This document shows, one piece after another, positions 52,860 through 62,334 of a DNA stretch of 64,000 bases. A program made the position numbers and the translations under genes. Under the pieces are notes generated by a model. The model ran no database searches and was not told where the DNA came from. It worked only from the letters and a program-made list of their open reading frames with translations. Position 1 is the stretch's first letter. Each line of letters opens with the position of its first letter. The stretch is from Clostridium mediterraneense (GTDB taxonomy: Bacteria; Bacillota; Clostridia; Clostridiales; Clostridiaceae), in assembly GCF_900091705.1 (NCBI RefSeq), contig NZ_LT594785.1, forward strand, positions 1,094,857-1,158,856, in the 5' to 3' direction.

Positions 52860-54428
52860 TTGAAAGATGGACAGATTCAGAATATGTTGTCTCGTAGAGA
52901 AAATCTTAAGTATAAATTAATACTTGAGGGTGCTATTATTGGATTAATAGCAGGATTTGTTATGGTTTTATATAGACTATTAACAGAATTGATTTTTTCT
53001 AGAGCAAAAGAAATATATTCCTGGGCCGGAAATAATGTATGGCGTATAGTATCTGTTTTTGCTATTTTAATAATTTTAGGATTTATTGTTGGTAAAATGG
53101 TGAAAAGAGAACCTATGATAGCAGGAAGTGGTATTCCTCAGGTTGAAGGTATTTTAAGTAGAAATCTTAAAATGAATTGGTTTAAAATTCTTATTTATAA
53201 ATTTTTAGGCGGAATTATAGTTATTGGATCAGGATTATCAGCAGGTAGCGAAGGACCATCAGTTCAAATGGGAGCATCTGTTGGACAAGGTTTTAGTAAA
53301 CTTTTCAAGAGAATAAATATTGAGGAAAAGTTTTTAATTACAGCCGGTGCATCAGCTGGGCTTAGTTCAGCATTTAATGCACCATTATCTGGAGCTATAT
53401 TCGCTTTAGAAGAAGTTCATAAAAATTTCTCACCACTTGTATTAATGTCAGCGATGACATCTTCACTTGTTGCTGATTTTGTACTTAAAGCTATATTAAA
53501 TCCAGGTTTATCATTAGATTTTGGAGTATCAATGCCTACATTAGATTTAAAATACTATTGGGCATTAATTTTACTTGGTATTGTTATAGGGATAGGTGGA
53601 GCTATATTTTCTAAGGGAATAGTTATTATGCAAGCTATGTATAATAAAATGGTGAAAGTTCCTACTTATATAAAAACAATTATTCCATTTGTTTGCACAG
53701 GGATAGTAGCTTTAACATTACCAGAATTATTAGGTGGAGGTCATTCACTTATAATGAGCTTACCCAATGGTCATTATACTATATTATTCTTATTAGTATT
53801 ATTAGTATTTAAGTTTTTATTTACTATAGTTTGTTTTGGATCAGGAGTCCCAGGAGGAATATTCTTACCATTATTAGTTCTTGGGGGAATAGTAGGTGAT
53901 ATATTTGGAATAATATTCTGTCAAGTAATGGGACTTCCACATATATTTATTTTAAACTTTATAATACTTGCTATGGCTGGAAATTTCGCTTCATCAGTTA
54001 AAGCACCAATAACAGGTATGGTTTTAATAATGGAAATGACAGGTTCATTTGAACATTTACTTGCTTTAGCAGTTGTAGTTATAGTTTCTTATATAACATC
54101 AGGTATTTTAAAGATGGAACCTATATATGAAACTTTACTTGAAAAACTTCTTGATAAAATAGGATACAAAAAATCAGAAGTATTATCAACTAATAAAACT
54201 TTAATTGAAACACCTGTAGAAGTAGGTTCAGAAATTGAAGGAAAATTAGTTAAGGATATACATCTTCCAGATTGTTGTTTAATTGTATCTATTAGAAGAG
54301 GAGAAAAAGAAATTATTCCTAGAGGAAATACAAAAATTATGGCTGGAGATTATATTGTGATTATGTCAGGAGAAGATAAAGCTCCAGAGATGATTGATAT
54401 ATTAGAACATATATCAGTTGCAGAATAA
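52860..54428 (+). CDS. clcA: ClC-family chloride channel/antiporter with TrkA-C domain
   Basis: 522 residues with about 11 membrane helices. The three selectivity motifs are present: AGSGIPQVEG, SAGSEGPSVQMGA with the gating Glu, and GSGVPGGIFLPLL. Residues about 445-520 are a cytoplasmic TrkA-C (RCK_C) domain (EIEGKLVKDIHLPD, KIMAGDYIVIMSGED), which usually binds a regulatory ligand. It moves chloride (or fluoride/H+) across the membrane, perhaps for acid resistance. The start is TTG 52860, about 10 bases after AGGAG; no better ATG is available before the first helix. Confidence 0.95.
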   Translation: MKDGQIQNMLSRRENLKYKLILEGAIIGLIAGFVMVLYRLLTELIFSRAKEIYSWAGNNVWRIVSVFAILIILGFIVGKMVKREPMIAGSGIPQVEGILSRNLKMNWFKILIYKFLGGIIVIGSGLSAGSEGPSVQMGASVGQGFSKLFKRINIEEKFLITAGASAGLSSAFNAPLSGAIFALEEVHKNFSPLVLMSAMTSSLVADFVLKAILNPGLSLDFGVSMPTLDLKYYWALILLGIVIGIGGAIFSKGIVIMQAMYNKMVKVPTYIKTIIPFVCTGIVALTLPELLGGGHSLIMSLPNGHYTILFLLVLLVFKFLFTIVCFGSGVPGGIFLPLLVLGGIVGDIFGIIFCQVMGLPHIFILNFIILAMAGNFASSVKAPITGMVLIMEMTGSFEHLLALAVVVIVSYITSGILKMEPIYETLLEKLLDKIGYKKSEVLSTNKTLIETPVEVGSEIEGKLVKDIHLPDCCLIVSIRRGEKEIIPRGNTKIMAGDYIVIMSGEDKAPEMIDILEHISVAE

Positions 54429-54442
54429 AATAAATTAATATT

Positions 54443-54475
54443 AAAAAAAGCTATCTTGTAAAGATAGCTTTTTTA
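54443..54475. terminator. Bidirectional terminator between clcA and the MATE gene
   Basis: AAAAAAGCTATCTT pairs with AAGATAGCTTTTTT (54461-54474) around a 3-base loop, overlapping the last codons of the convergent gene. Confidence 0.88.
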
Positions 54476-55810
54476 GTTAGTATTTAAAACTAATTTATAT
54501 GAGAATAATTTTTTTAATATTAATAATGATATTAAAAGACAAATAAACTCTGCTAAGGTAGTTGAAATCCAGATAAATGAACTACCAAATAAATTAGTTA
54601 ATAGTATAAGCATAATTATTGTAATAACAGATCTTGAAATTGATATTATAGTTGCAAATAAAGGTTTTTCTATAGATGCACAGAAACCAGAAATAATAAT
54701 ATTAAATCCAAGAATAATAAATGAGAATGAATAAATTTTAAATACAGAACACGCAAAAGTAAATAGGCTAGTATTAGTTTTATCTATAAATACTGAGACT
54801 ATACTTCCAGTAAATAAATAAGATATTAAGAATGAAATAATTGAAATAATGAAAATAGTTATAAGGCTTAATTTTAATATATAGTTTACTGAATTCTTTT
54901 CTTTCTTTCCATAATAAAAACTAGTTAATGGTTGCATACCTTGGGTTATACCTATCATTGTCATTATAATAAAGGTACTTACATAACTTATAACACTATA
55001 AGCAACAACACCATTTTCACCTATATTAGTTAATATTATTTGATTAAATAGTAAGATTACTATTCCTGTAGCAAGCTCTGTTAAGAAATCAGGAAAACCT
55101 ATAAGGATTATCCTTTTAATTTCGGTTAAATCAATTTTAAATTTTGTAAATTTTATATTAGCTCTACTGCTTAAAAAGTGAGCGATAAATATAATACTTG
55201 ATAATGCTTGAGAGAGCCCAGTAGCAAAAGCAGCACCTCTAATTCCCATATTTAATTTAATTACAAAAATATAATCCAGAATTATATTAGTTAAAGCTGC
55301 AACTGCAACTCCAATTATAGATAAATAAGGGAATCCATCAGTTTTTGATAGAACTTCTAAATAATAAGCTACCATGAAAAAGCCATTAAAGAATATTATA
55401 ATTCCAAGATATTGTTTAACATAAGTAATTGTAGTAATATCTGCACCTAAAAATAATGCTATGTTATTTAGATTTAAATAACTTAAAACTAATATTACAA
55501 CAGATAGTAAAACTAAAAAGCTGATTATTAAAGAGAAAATATTATTAGCTTTTTCTTTTTTTTCTTCCCCTAGATATATTGCTATAACTGTAGAACTTCC
55601 TATTGAAAGTAATATAGATATTGCAAATATAAAATTTATAAATGGCATGGATAAATTAACAGCAGCAAGTGCTGTAGGTCCAACACCTTTACCAACGAAT
55701 ATACCATCTATTATTGTGTAAAGTGAGAATACCCACATAGCTACCACTGATGGTAATAAATAATTGATAAATTTTTTTCTTAAAGTTTTTTTATAACTTA
55801 AACTAGACAA
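54473..55810 (-). CDS. MATE-family multidrug exporter
   Basis: 445 residues with about 12 membrane helices. It begins FINYLLPSVVAMWVFSLYTI and IDGIFVGKGVGPTALAAVNL, and the second half starts IKRIILIGFPDFLTELATG, with the two-fold MatE repeat. It exports cationic drugs or dyes by Na+ or H+ antiport. A divergent MerR regulator with a palindromic operator lies 82 bases upstream, so expression is probably induced by a toxic ligand. Confidence 0.9.
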   Translation of the reverse strand: MSSLSYKKTLRKKFINYLLPSVVAMWVFSLYTIIDGIFVGKGVGPTALAAVNLSMPFINFIFAISILLSIGSSTVIAIYLGEEKKEKANNIFSLIISFLVLLSVVILVLSYLNLNNIALFLGADITTITYVKQYLGIIIFFNGFFMVAYYLEVLSKTDGFPYLSIIGVAVAALTNIILDYIFVIKLNMGIRGAAFATGLSQALSSIIFIAHFLSSRANIKFTKFKIDLTEIKRIILIGFPDFLTELATGIVILLFNQIILTNIGENGVVAYSVISYVSTFIIMTMIGITQGMQPLTSFYYGKKEKNSVNYILKLSLITIFIISIISFLISYLFTGSIVSVFIDKTNTSLFTFACSVFKIYSFSFIILGFNIIISGFCASIEKPLFATIISISRSVITIIMLILLTNLFGSSFIWISTTLAEFICLLISLLILKKLFSYKLVLNTN

Positions 55811-55822
55811 AATATCACATCC

Positions 55823-55862
55823 TTAGTTATAGTTTAAACTATAGTATAATACTAGGGTCAAA
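55823..55862. promoter_or_regulatory. Divergent operator/promoter of the MATE and MerR genes
   Basis: A perfect 16-bp palindrome TATAGTTTAAACTATA (55828-55843) adjoins a TAGTATTATACTA repeat on the minus strand. On that strand TTGACC is 19 bases from TAAACT, the long spacer typical of MerR-activated promoters, and the second repeat lies inside that spacer. On the plus strand TATAAT is at 55845-55850. Confidence 0.6.
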
Positions 55863-55892
55863 TATAATTTTAATTTTTGGAGTGATTGAAAG

Positions 55893-56711
55893 ATGAAGGA
55901 ATATTATAAAATTGGTGAAATATCAAAGATATATAATATAGGGAAGGATTCGCTTATATATTACGAAAAGCTAGGAATTCTTAATCCTATAAGAGATAAA
56001 AATTCTTATAGACTATATAGTATCTCAGATATATGGAAGCTTAATCTTATTAAAGAACTTAGAGAATTAAATTTTTCAATGAAGAAAATTAAGGATTATA
56101 TAGATAATAGAAGTATAGAAACTACTAGAAATATACTTTCAGAGGAAATTAAGCTTATAGATAAAAAGATAGAAAGTTTTAATAGAAGAAAGAATGAGAT
56201 AAATAATAGGCTTAAGATAATTGATTCTGATATTTTAGAATCTAATTTTGATAAGATTGAACTTAAATATATAGAACAAAGAGAAGCTATTCGTTTAAAT
56301 GGAGATATAAGAAAAGATGAAGAGGCAGATTTCCTTATAAAAAAATTACATGAGAAATTTGAAGGGAAGTTTAATATTCTTGGAAATAATAATATAGGTT
56401 CTATTTTTTCCTTAGATAAAATAAGAGAAGGAGATTATGATTATTATAAATCAGTATTTTGTTTTTTAGATAATGATGAAGATAAAGAATTCTGTAATAT
56501 GATTTTAGATAAAGGTTGTTATATTTGCTATTCTTATAAGGGAGATTATTTTAAGAAAAGAGAGATTTTTGCAAAGTTATTTGAATATATAGCTTTGAAT
56601 AATCTAGTTATAAAGAATGATCCTATTGAGATATATAAAATTGATATACACGAGACAGCTATAAAAGATGAATTTATAACAGAGATCCAAATTGAGGTAG
56701 AAAAGTTTTAG
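55893..56711 (+). CDS. MerR-family transcriptional activator
   Basis: 272 residues. The N-terminal MerR winged helix (YKIGEISKIYNIGKDSLIYY, EKLGIL, SYRLYSISDIWKLNLIKEL) is followed by a coiled coil (about 85-120) and a C-terminal domain of about 150 residues resembling GyrI-type ligand-binding domains (as in BmrR). It probably activates the divergent MATE exporter when a drug binds. AGTGATTGAAAG lies before the ATG. The 47-codon gene follows after 64 bases. Confidence 0.9.
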   Translation: MKEYYKIGEISKIYNIGKDSLIYYEKLGILNPIRDKNSYRLYSISDIWKLNLIKELRELNFSMKKIKDYIDNRSIETTRNILSEEIKLIDKKIESFNRRKNEINNRLKIIDSDILESNFDKIELKYIEQREAIRLNGDIRKDEEADFLIKKLHEKFEGKFNILGNNNIGSIFSLDKIREGDYDYYKSVFCFLDNDEDKEFCNMILDKGCYICYSYKGDYFKKREIFAKLFEYIALNNLVIKNDPIEIYKIDIHETAIKDEFITEIQIEVEKF

Positions 56712-56775
56712 GTATAAACTTCTATTATAAAAAATTATATTAATTCAAATGATATAATTAAAGGAGTGATTAATT

Positions 56776-56919
56776 ATGCCTAAGAATAGTAAGAAAAATA
56801 GTAAGTTAGATAATCTAAAAGGTTTTAAAAAAGATGATAGTAATCAATTTAAGCAAAATTTAAATAATAAAAATACTTTTGAAGAAAATAAGGTAACTGT
56901 AAATAATAGATTCCTATAA
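56776..56919 (+). CDS. Small basic hypothetical protein, 47 residues
   Basis: ATG 56776 follows a strong AAAGGAGTGAT site. The peptide is Lys- and Asn-rich (MPKNSKKNSKLDNLKGFKKD, then QFKQNLNNKN), without Cys or hydrophobic segments, and is probably disordered. A terminator lies just after its stop, so it is likely a real, separately ended gene. Small basic clostridial proteins of this kind are sometimes spore or nucleic-acid binding, but nothing proves it here. Confidence 0.6.
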   Translation: MPKNSKKNSKLDNLKGFKKDDSNQFKQNLNNKNTFEENKVTVNNRFL

Positions 56920-56932
56920 GTTAATATAATAG

Positions 56933-56966
56933 AAAAGAGCTATTTAATATAAATAGCTCTTTTTTA
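56933..56966 (+). terminator. Intrinsic terminator after the 47-codon gene
   Basis: AAAAGAGCTATTT (56933-56945) pairs with AAATAGCTCTTTT (56951-56963), 5-base loop, then TTATTT. Confidence 0.88.
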
Positions 56967-57097
56967 TTTGCTTAAATAATTATATAAAATAAATAATTAT
57001 TTTTAAATTTTGTCTTTATTTTGTCTAAAAATAACATAATATGGGCATATTATTACATAGAATATAATTAAGTATTATTCAGATAAGGGAGGCAAAT

Positions 57098-57847
57098 ATG
57101 GGGTATAAAAGTATATCAATAAAAAAAGCTTTAACATATTTAAATAACCCAATTGAGCAAGGTGGGTTTTGGATACCAAATGTACAAAGAGAATTTATAT
57201 GGAAGGAAGAACAAATAGAGAAATTTTTTAATTTAATTATGAAAGAGTATCCTATAGGTCTTTTTTTAATTTTAAAGACAAAGAAACAAGTGAAGTATAG
57301 AAGATTTGTTAGTACTTATAGTGAAGGGGTAAATACTATTAGTAGTGCAGAACCTATAACTGATACTCAAAAGCTTTTAATTTTAGATGGGCAACAAAGA
57401 TTTCAAAGTTTATTTATAGCTTTAAATGGAAGTTATAATGGAAAAGAACTTTATTTTGATGTATTAAGTGGAAGAGAAACTAATAAAGATGGAATTAAAT
57501 ATAAATTTAAATTTATAAAAGAAAGAGAAGCAGATGCTTATTGGGTAAAAGTTAAGGATGTAGTGAATTCAGATTGTAGAGGTAATGTTACTAGAAGACA
57601 TGTAATTTCTGAAATAAAAAGAAAAATTAATGAAGAGATGACAGAAGAAATTAAGACAATTATTGATGATAATTTAGATCAGCTTATAAATTGCTTTGTA
57701 AATAAAAAAGCTATATGTTATAACATTTTAGATAATGTAGAACATAATGGACTTTATACTAATGAGGATATTTGCGAAATTGTAAGTAAATCAAATTTAT
57801 CAGATGGATTAGTGAAAAAAGATGAACTTATGATGGTTTTAGAATAA
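57098..57847 (+). CDS. DUF262-domain protein, shortened
   Basis: 249 residues. The N-terminus WIPNVQREFIWKEEQIEKFF holds the (I/V)PxxQRxxxW signature and LLILDGQQRFQSLF the DGQQR motif of the DUF262 (GmrS-like) ParB/Srx-fold domain, which hydrolyses nucleotide or acts as nuclease in type IV restriction systems. Full proteins are usually 350-600 residues. This one stops at LMMVLE, inside the region equivalent to VNSGG..LSKSDLL, and lacks the later helical and HNH/GmrD parts. No partner is adjacent. AGGGAGG precedes the ATG. It is probably a truncated remnant, although the catalytic half is intact. Confidence 0.75.
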   Translation: MGYKSISIKKALTYLNNPIEQGGFWIPNVQREFIWKEEQIEKFFNLIMKEYPIGLFLILKTKKQVKYRRFVSTYSEGVNTISSAEPITDTQKLLILDGQQRFQSLFIALNGSYNGKELYFDVLSGRETNKDGIKYKFKFIKEREADAYWVKVKDVVNSDCRGNVTRRHVISEIKRKINEEMTEEIKTIIDDNLDQLINCFVNKKAICYNILDNVEHNGLYTNEDICEIVSKSNLSDGLVKKDELMMVLE

Positions 57848-57859
57848 TGGAAAGTTCGA

Positions 57860-57890
57860 AAAGCTCTCTATAAATTAGAGTGCTTTTTTT
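57860..57890 (+). terminator. Intrinsic terminator after the DUF262 gene
   Basis: AAAGCTCTCTA pairs with TAGAGTGCTTT (one mismatch), 5-base loop, then TTTT. Confidence 0.75.
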
Positions 57891-57964
57891 ATTTGTAAAT
57901 TTTATCTATAAATAATCATATCCTAAAGTGTAATGATTAATAGAGATTTAAGCAGGAGGTAATT

Positions 57965-60001
57965 ATGACTTATTTAGTAACAGTAGTAGTTATTTCTTTT
58001 ATAACTTTACTTATAGCATTTTTTATAGGGAAAGGAATTCTAAAAAAAGATGCTGGAAATGAAGAGATGAAAGAAATATCAACTAATATATCAAATGGAG
58101 CTATGGCATTTTTAAATAGAGAGTATAAGTATTTAGCTTTCTTCATAGTTTTAGTAGCTATAATAATATTTATATTCTTAACTTGGGAAACAGCAGTTAG
58201 TTTTGTGGTTGGAGCTGTTTTTTCTATTGTAGCAGGTTATGCAGGAATGAGAATAGGGGTTAAGGCAAATGTTAGAACAGCTGAAGGAGCAAGAAAAAGT
58301 CAAAATGATGCTTTATCAGTAGCTTTTTCAGGTGGAGCAGTTATGGGACTTGCTGTTGTAGGACTTGGAACTTTAGGCCTTGGAGTACTTGCTATGGTAT
58401 TTGGACTTGATAAATTAGGTATAGAAAACATAACAGGATTTGGTCTAGGTGCTTCTTCAATAGCTTTGTTTGCTAGAGTTGGTGGTGGAATTTATACAAA
58501 GGCAGCTGATGTTGGAGCTGATATAGTTGGGAAAGTTGAAGTGGGAATACCAGAAGATGATCCTAGAAACCCAGCTGTTATAGCTGATAATGTTGGTGAT
58601 AATGTTGGTGATATTGCAGGGATGGGAGCAGATCTTTTTGAATCATATGTTGGTTCAATTATTTCAGCTATTACTCTTGGAGTAGCTGTTAGTGCTAATG
58701 TAGATTATAAAAATGCTTTAATATTTCCAATACTTATAGCAACTGCCGGAATAGTTGCTTCTATAATAGGAATATTTTATGTGAAACTTTCTAAAGGAAA
58801 TAATCCACAGAAGATTTTAAATACTGGAATGTATATGGCATTTGGAATAATGATAATTTTATCTGCTATTTTAAGTAATAGTCTTCTAGGTAATTTTAAA
58901 GCTTTTATTGCTGTAATGATAGGAATAGTTACAGGAGCAATTATAGGTAAAATAACTGAAATTTATACTTCTGATGAATATAAATCAGTTAAATCAATTG
59001 CAGATAAATCTGAAACTGGGGCAGCAACAAATATAATACAAGGTTTGGCTGTTGGAATGAAATCTACAGTTTTCCCTATAATTATTATAGGAATTGCAGT
59101 TATTATTTCTTATATGAGTATGGGCGGCTTTGATAGTGCTACTATGGGACTTTATGGTATATCTTTATCAGCAGTAGGTATGCTTGCAACATCTGGAACT
59201 ATAATTTCAGTAGATGCTTATGGTCCAATAGCAGATAATGCAGGTGGAATAGCTGAAATGGCTGGACTCCCAGATGAGGTAAGAGAAATAACTGATAAAT
59301 TAGATTCAGTAGGAAATACAACAGCTGCAATAGGAAAAGGATTTGCAATAGGTTCAGCAGCTCTTACAGCTCTTGCTCTTTTTGCTTCATATGCCAGTGC
59401 TGTTAATATAGATTCTATTAATTTACTTAATCCTTTGACTTTAGTTGGATTATTAGTTGGATGTATGCTTCCTTTTTTGTTTGGAGCATTAACTATGCAG
59501 GCTGTTGGAAAAGCTGCTACACAAATGGTTGAAGAAGTAAGAAGACAATTTAAAGAAAAACCAGGTATTATGGAAGGAAAAGAAAAGCCAGATTACGCTA
59601 AATGTGTTTCTATTTCAACAGAGGCATCATTAAAAGAAATGATACTTCCAGGAGTGCTTGCAATAGTAATACCTCTTGGAATGGGATTTTTATTTGGAGC
59701 TGAAGCACTTGCAGGAACTATAGCAGGTGGCGTAGGTACAGGAGTTCTTGTTGCTATTTTTATGTCAAATGCTGGTGGAGCTTGGGATAATGCTAAAAAA
59801 TATATTGAAAGAGGAAATCATGGAGGAAAAGGTAGTGATGCTCATAAAGCATCTGTAGTGGGAGATACTGTAGGTGATCCATTTAAAGATACTTCAGGAC
59901 CTTCTATGAATATTCTTATAAAACTTATGACTATTGTATCAGTAGTATTTGCTAGTGTAATAGCAGAGTATGGAGGAATAATAGTTAATTTATTTAAATA
60001 G
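57965..60001 (+). CDS. hppA: K+-dependent membrane pyrophosphatase (H+ or Na+ pump)
   Basis: 678 residues with about 16 membrane helices. Pyrophosphate-binding signatures [12 protein letters not shown] (about 181-192) and [19 protein letters not shown] (198-216) are intact, and [15 protein letters not shown] and [20 protein letters not shown] lie near the C-terminus. [10 protein letters not shown] has Ala at 454, where K+-independent enzymes carry Lys, so it is K+-dependent. Many clostridial members of this branch pump Na+; the ion cannot be proved by eye. It uses pyrophosphate from biosynthesis to build an ion gradient. AGGAGG precedes the ATG. Confidence 0.96.
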   Translation: MTYLVTVVVISFITLLIAFFIGKGILKKDAGNEEMKEISTNISNGAMAFLNREYKYLAFFIVLVAIIIFIFLTWETAVSFVVGAVFSIVAGYAGMRIGVKANVRTAEGARKSQNDALSVAFSGGAVMGLAVVGLGTLGLGVLAMVFGLDKLGIENITGFGLGASSIALFARVGGGIYTKAADVGADIVGKVEVGIPEDDPRNPAVIADNVGDNVGDIAGMGADLFESYVGSIISAITLGVAVSANVDYKNALIFPILIATAGIVASIIGIFYVKLSKGNNPQKILNTGMYMAFGIMIILSAILSNSLLGNFKAFIAVMIGIVTGAIIGKITEIYTSDEYKSVKSIADKSETGAATNIIQGLAVGMKSTVFPIIIIGIAVIISYMSMGGFDSATMGLYGISLSAVGMLATSGTIISVDAYGPIADNAGGIAEMAGLPDEVREITDKLDSVGNTTAAIGKGFAIGSAALTALALFASYASAVNIDSINLLNPLTLVGLLVGCMLPFLFGALTMQAVGKAATQMVEEVRRQFKEKPGIMEGKEKPDYAKCVSISTEASLKEMILPGVLAIVIPLGMGFLFGAEALAGTIAGGVGTGVLVAIFMSNAGGAWDNAKKYIERGNHGGKGSDAHKASVVGDTVGDPFKDTSGPSMNILIKLMTIVSVVFASVIAEYGGIIVNLFK

Positions 60002-60021
60002 AGTAATTAATATTTATAAAA

Positions 60022-60060
60022 AATAAATGCACAATTTTAATTATTAAATTGTGCATTTTA
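60022..60060. terminator. Bidirectional terminator between hppA and the sensor kinase gene
   Basis: AAATGCACAATTT (60025-60037) pairs perfectly with AAATTGTGCATTT (60046-60058), 8-base loop, flanked by A- and T-rich runs. Confidence 0.82.
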
Positions 60061-60077
60061 TAAAATAATTTATTTAA

Positions 60078-61589
60078 TTAAGCTTTATCTAAAGAGAAAT
60101 AGAACATAACTCCATTATCAGTATTTACTGAAGCAAAATCACTTTTATGAAGTTCTAAGATATTTTTAGTAATAGATAGTCCAAGTCCAGAACTACCAGA
60201 ATCTCTAGTTCTAGAATTATCTATCTTATAAAATTGAGTCCATATTTTTATTAAATCATCTTCAGATAAAGTTACACCTGTATTTTCTATATAGAAATAT
60301 ATTTTATCTTCTTTATTTTCTAATTTTATATTTAGGTTTTCACCATTTGGACTATATTTAATAGCATTTGTAACAAAGTTAGTAAGTACTTGTTCAATCT
60401 TAAATGAATCACCTTTCACATTGTAATGATTATTTTCATCAAACTTATAATTTAATTTTAAATTTTTATCAGCAAAGCTTGAGCCATGCTTATATAAAAT
60501 ATTATCTGTTAAATCTTTTAATGAAAATTTAGATATAATAAGTTCTGTTTTACCAGATTCTAATTTAGTTAAGTTTAACATATCTAAAACAAGTTTATTC
60601 ATTTTATTAGCTTCATCCATTATTACATCTAAATACATATCTTTAGCTTCATCATCTACAATTCCATCTTTAAGACCTTCTGCATATCCTGAAATTATTC
60701 CAATAGGAGTTTTAAGCTCATGGGAAACACCAGCTATAAAATTCTTTCTAAATTTTTCAAGTTCTCTTTCTTTTTCAATTTCTTTTTCTAAAGATTCATT
60801 TTTTATTTTTAAGTCTTCAAGAGCAGTGGAAAGATTACTTGATAAGAAATTTAAAGTATTAGCTAGATTACCTATTTCATCATCTCTTTTTACTTCACAT
60901 TTTTCAGAAAAGTCCATACTACTCATTTTTTTTGCTGTTTGATTGAGCTTTAAGAGTGGTTTAGAAATAAAGTTTGAGAATATGTAAGAAAGTAAAAGGC
61001 AAAGTAAAATAAGTACTAATAAAATAGCCTTATAAAAGTCATTAATTATAGCACTAGCTTCCTCAATTGGCTTAAGTGGAGAAATAGCTATAAGAATTGA
61101 ATCACTTTTACTATGAAAAGAGAATGGTGCCATAGAAACTATATTTTCAGTGGAATCATCCTTAAGTACAGTTGTTATAACTTTATTAGAATTTAAAAGT
61201 GTATCTGTATATCTTTTGTCATAATATAGCTTATTAAATATTATATTTAATTTTTCATTAAGTTGTTGATTATGATCTTGTCCAACAACATATTTCATTC
61301 TTCCATCTGTAGAGTAAATGGCTATTTTAGCAGTGTTTTCTGCATCAAATATAGCCATTCCTGTATTAAGTTGTGCTTGATCAGTATTAGCTGAGTATTG
61401 GTATAATGATCTAAATTTTAAAAGAGCATTTTGTAAATCATCACTCTTTTTATCTATGTAATACATTTGGAAGAAAAAACTTTGGAAAATCATAAATCCT
61501 ATTATTAAGGAAGACATTAATCCAAATATTATAAGTATAAGTTTACTTGAAATACTATTTTTTATCTTTAACTTCAAATTTATATCCAC
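60078..61589 (-). CDS. Sensor histidine kinase
   Basis: 503 residues. Membrane helices at about 16-40 and 184-206 bracket an extracellular sensor of about 140 residues, followed by HAMP (207-259), HisKA with phospho-acceptor H290 in AGVSHELKTPIGIISGYAEG, and HATPase_c with TNFVTNAIKYSPNGEN, IENTGV and GSSGLGLSITKNILELH. No cofactor motif is evident in the sensor. It overlaps the upstream response-regulator gene by 35 bases, so the two are a coupled pair. The signal is unknown; the target genes are not apparent from neighbours. Confidence 0.95.
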   Translation of the reverse strand: MDINLKLKIKNSISSKLILIIFGLMSSLIIGFMIFQSFFFQMYYIDKKSDDLQNALLKFRSLYQYSANTDQAQLNTGMAIFDAENTAKIAIYSTDGRMKYVVGQDHNQQLNEKLNIIFNKLYYDKRYTDTLLNSNKVITTVLKDDSTENIVSMAPFSFHSKSDSILIAISPLKPIEEASAIINDFYKAILLVLILLCLLLSYIFSNFISKPLLKLNQTAKKMSSMDFSEKCEVKRDDEIGNLANTLNFLSSNLSTALEDLKIKNESLEKEIEKERELEKFRKNFIAGVSHELKTPIGIISGYAEGLKDGIVDDEAKDMYLDVIMDEANKMNKLVLDMLNLTKLESGKTELIISKFSLKDLTDNILYKHGSSFADKNLKLNYKFDENNHYNVKGDSFKIEQVLTNFVTNAIKYSPNGENLNIKLENKEDKIYFYIENTGVTLSEDDLIKIWTQFYKIDNSRTRDSGSSGLGLSITKNILELHKSDFASVNTDNGVMFYFSLDKA

Positions 61590-62238
61590 TTCCTCTAACT
61601 GTTGTTATATATGAAGATTTATGCAAAAGTTTTTCTCTAAGTCTTTTTATATTTGTATCTACTGTTCTTATATCTCCAAAATAATCATATCCCCAAACAT
61701 TATCTAAAATTTTATCTCTTGATAATGCAATCCCTTTATTAGAAGTTAGATATAGAAGTAGATCATATTCTTTTGGTGATAATGAAAGCTCTTCACCATC
61801 TAATATAACTTCATGAGATAATTTGTTTATTTTCAACCCATTAAAATTAGAGATGTTCTTATTTATTATGTCATTTTCTGTTCTTTTTAAAATAGCATTA
61901 ACTTTTGCTATAAGTACCTTAGGACTAAATGGTTTAGTAACATAATCATCTGCACCTAGTTCATATCCATATAGTTTATCTTCTTCTTCTTCTCTTGCCG
62001 TTAGAAGAATTATAGGTATATTTGAAACAGAACGTATAGTTTTGCAAACTTCAAAACCATCTATTTTAGGCATCATTATATCTAAAACTACTAAGTCTAT
62101 ATTAGTTTCAGAAAAATTTTTTAGGGCTTCTTCTCCATCTCCAGCTTCTATTATATTAAAGCCATCTCTCCTAAAGTAATCTCTTAAAAGAATTCTTATT
62201 CTAAGTTCATCTTCAACGATTAGTATATTTTTGCTCAT
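61555..62238 (-). CDS. OmpR-family response regulator
   Basis: 227 residues. The receiver domain has the acidic pair in LIVEDE, phospho-acceptor D53 in LVVLDIMMPKIDG and YVTKPFSPKVLIAKV. The C-terminal winged helix begins LSLSPKEYDLLLYL and has GYDYFGDIRTVDTNIKRLR. It is phosphorylated by the kinase downstream and binds promoter DNA. It is divergent from the M16 peptidase gene across a short region with AT-rich promoter elements, so that gene may be a target, although this is inference. Confidence 0.96.
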   Translation of the reverse strand: MSKNILIVEDELRIRILLRDYFRRDGFNIIEAGDGEEALKNFSETNIDLVVLDIMMPKIDGFEVCKTIRSVSNIPIILLTAREEEEDKLYGYELGADDYVTKPFSPKVLIAKVNAILKRTENDIINKNISNFNGLKINKLSHEVILDGEELSLSPKEYDLLLYLTSNKGIALSRDKILDNVWGYDYFGDIRTVDTNIKRLREKLLHKSSYITTVRGSGYKFEVKDKK

Positions 62239-62334
62239 TTTAAATAATCACCACAAAATTGTATTGCTTTTATCTCATTTAATATTATACAATGAAAATT
62301 GAAATTTAGTAATTAGAAATTGGGAGAAGTTTTA

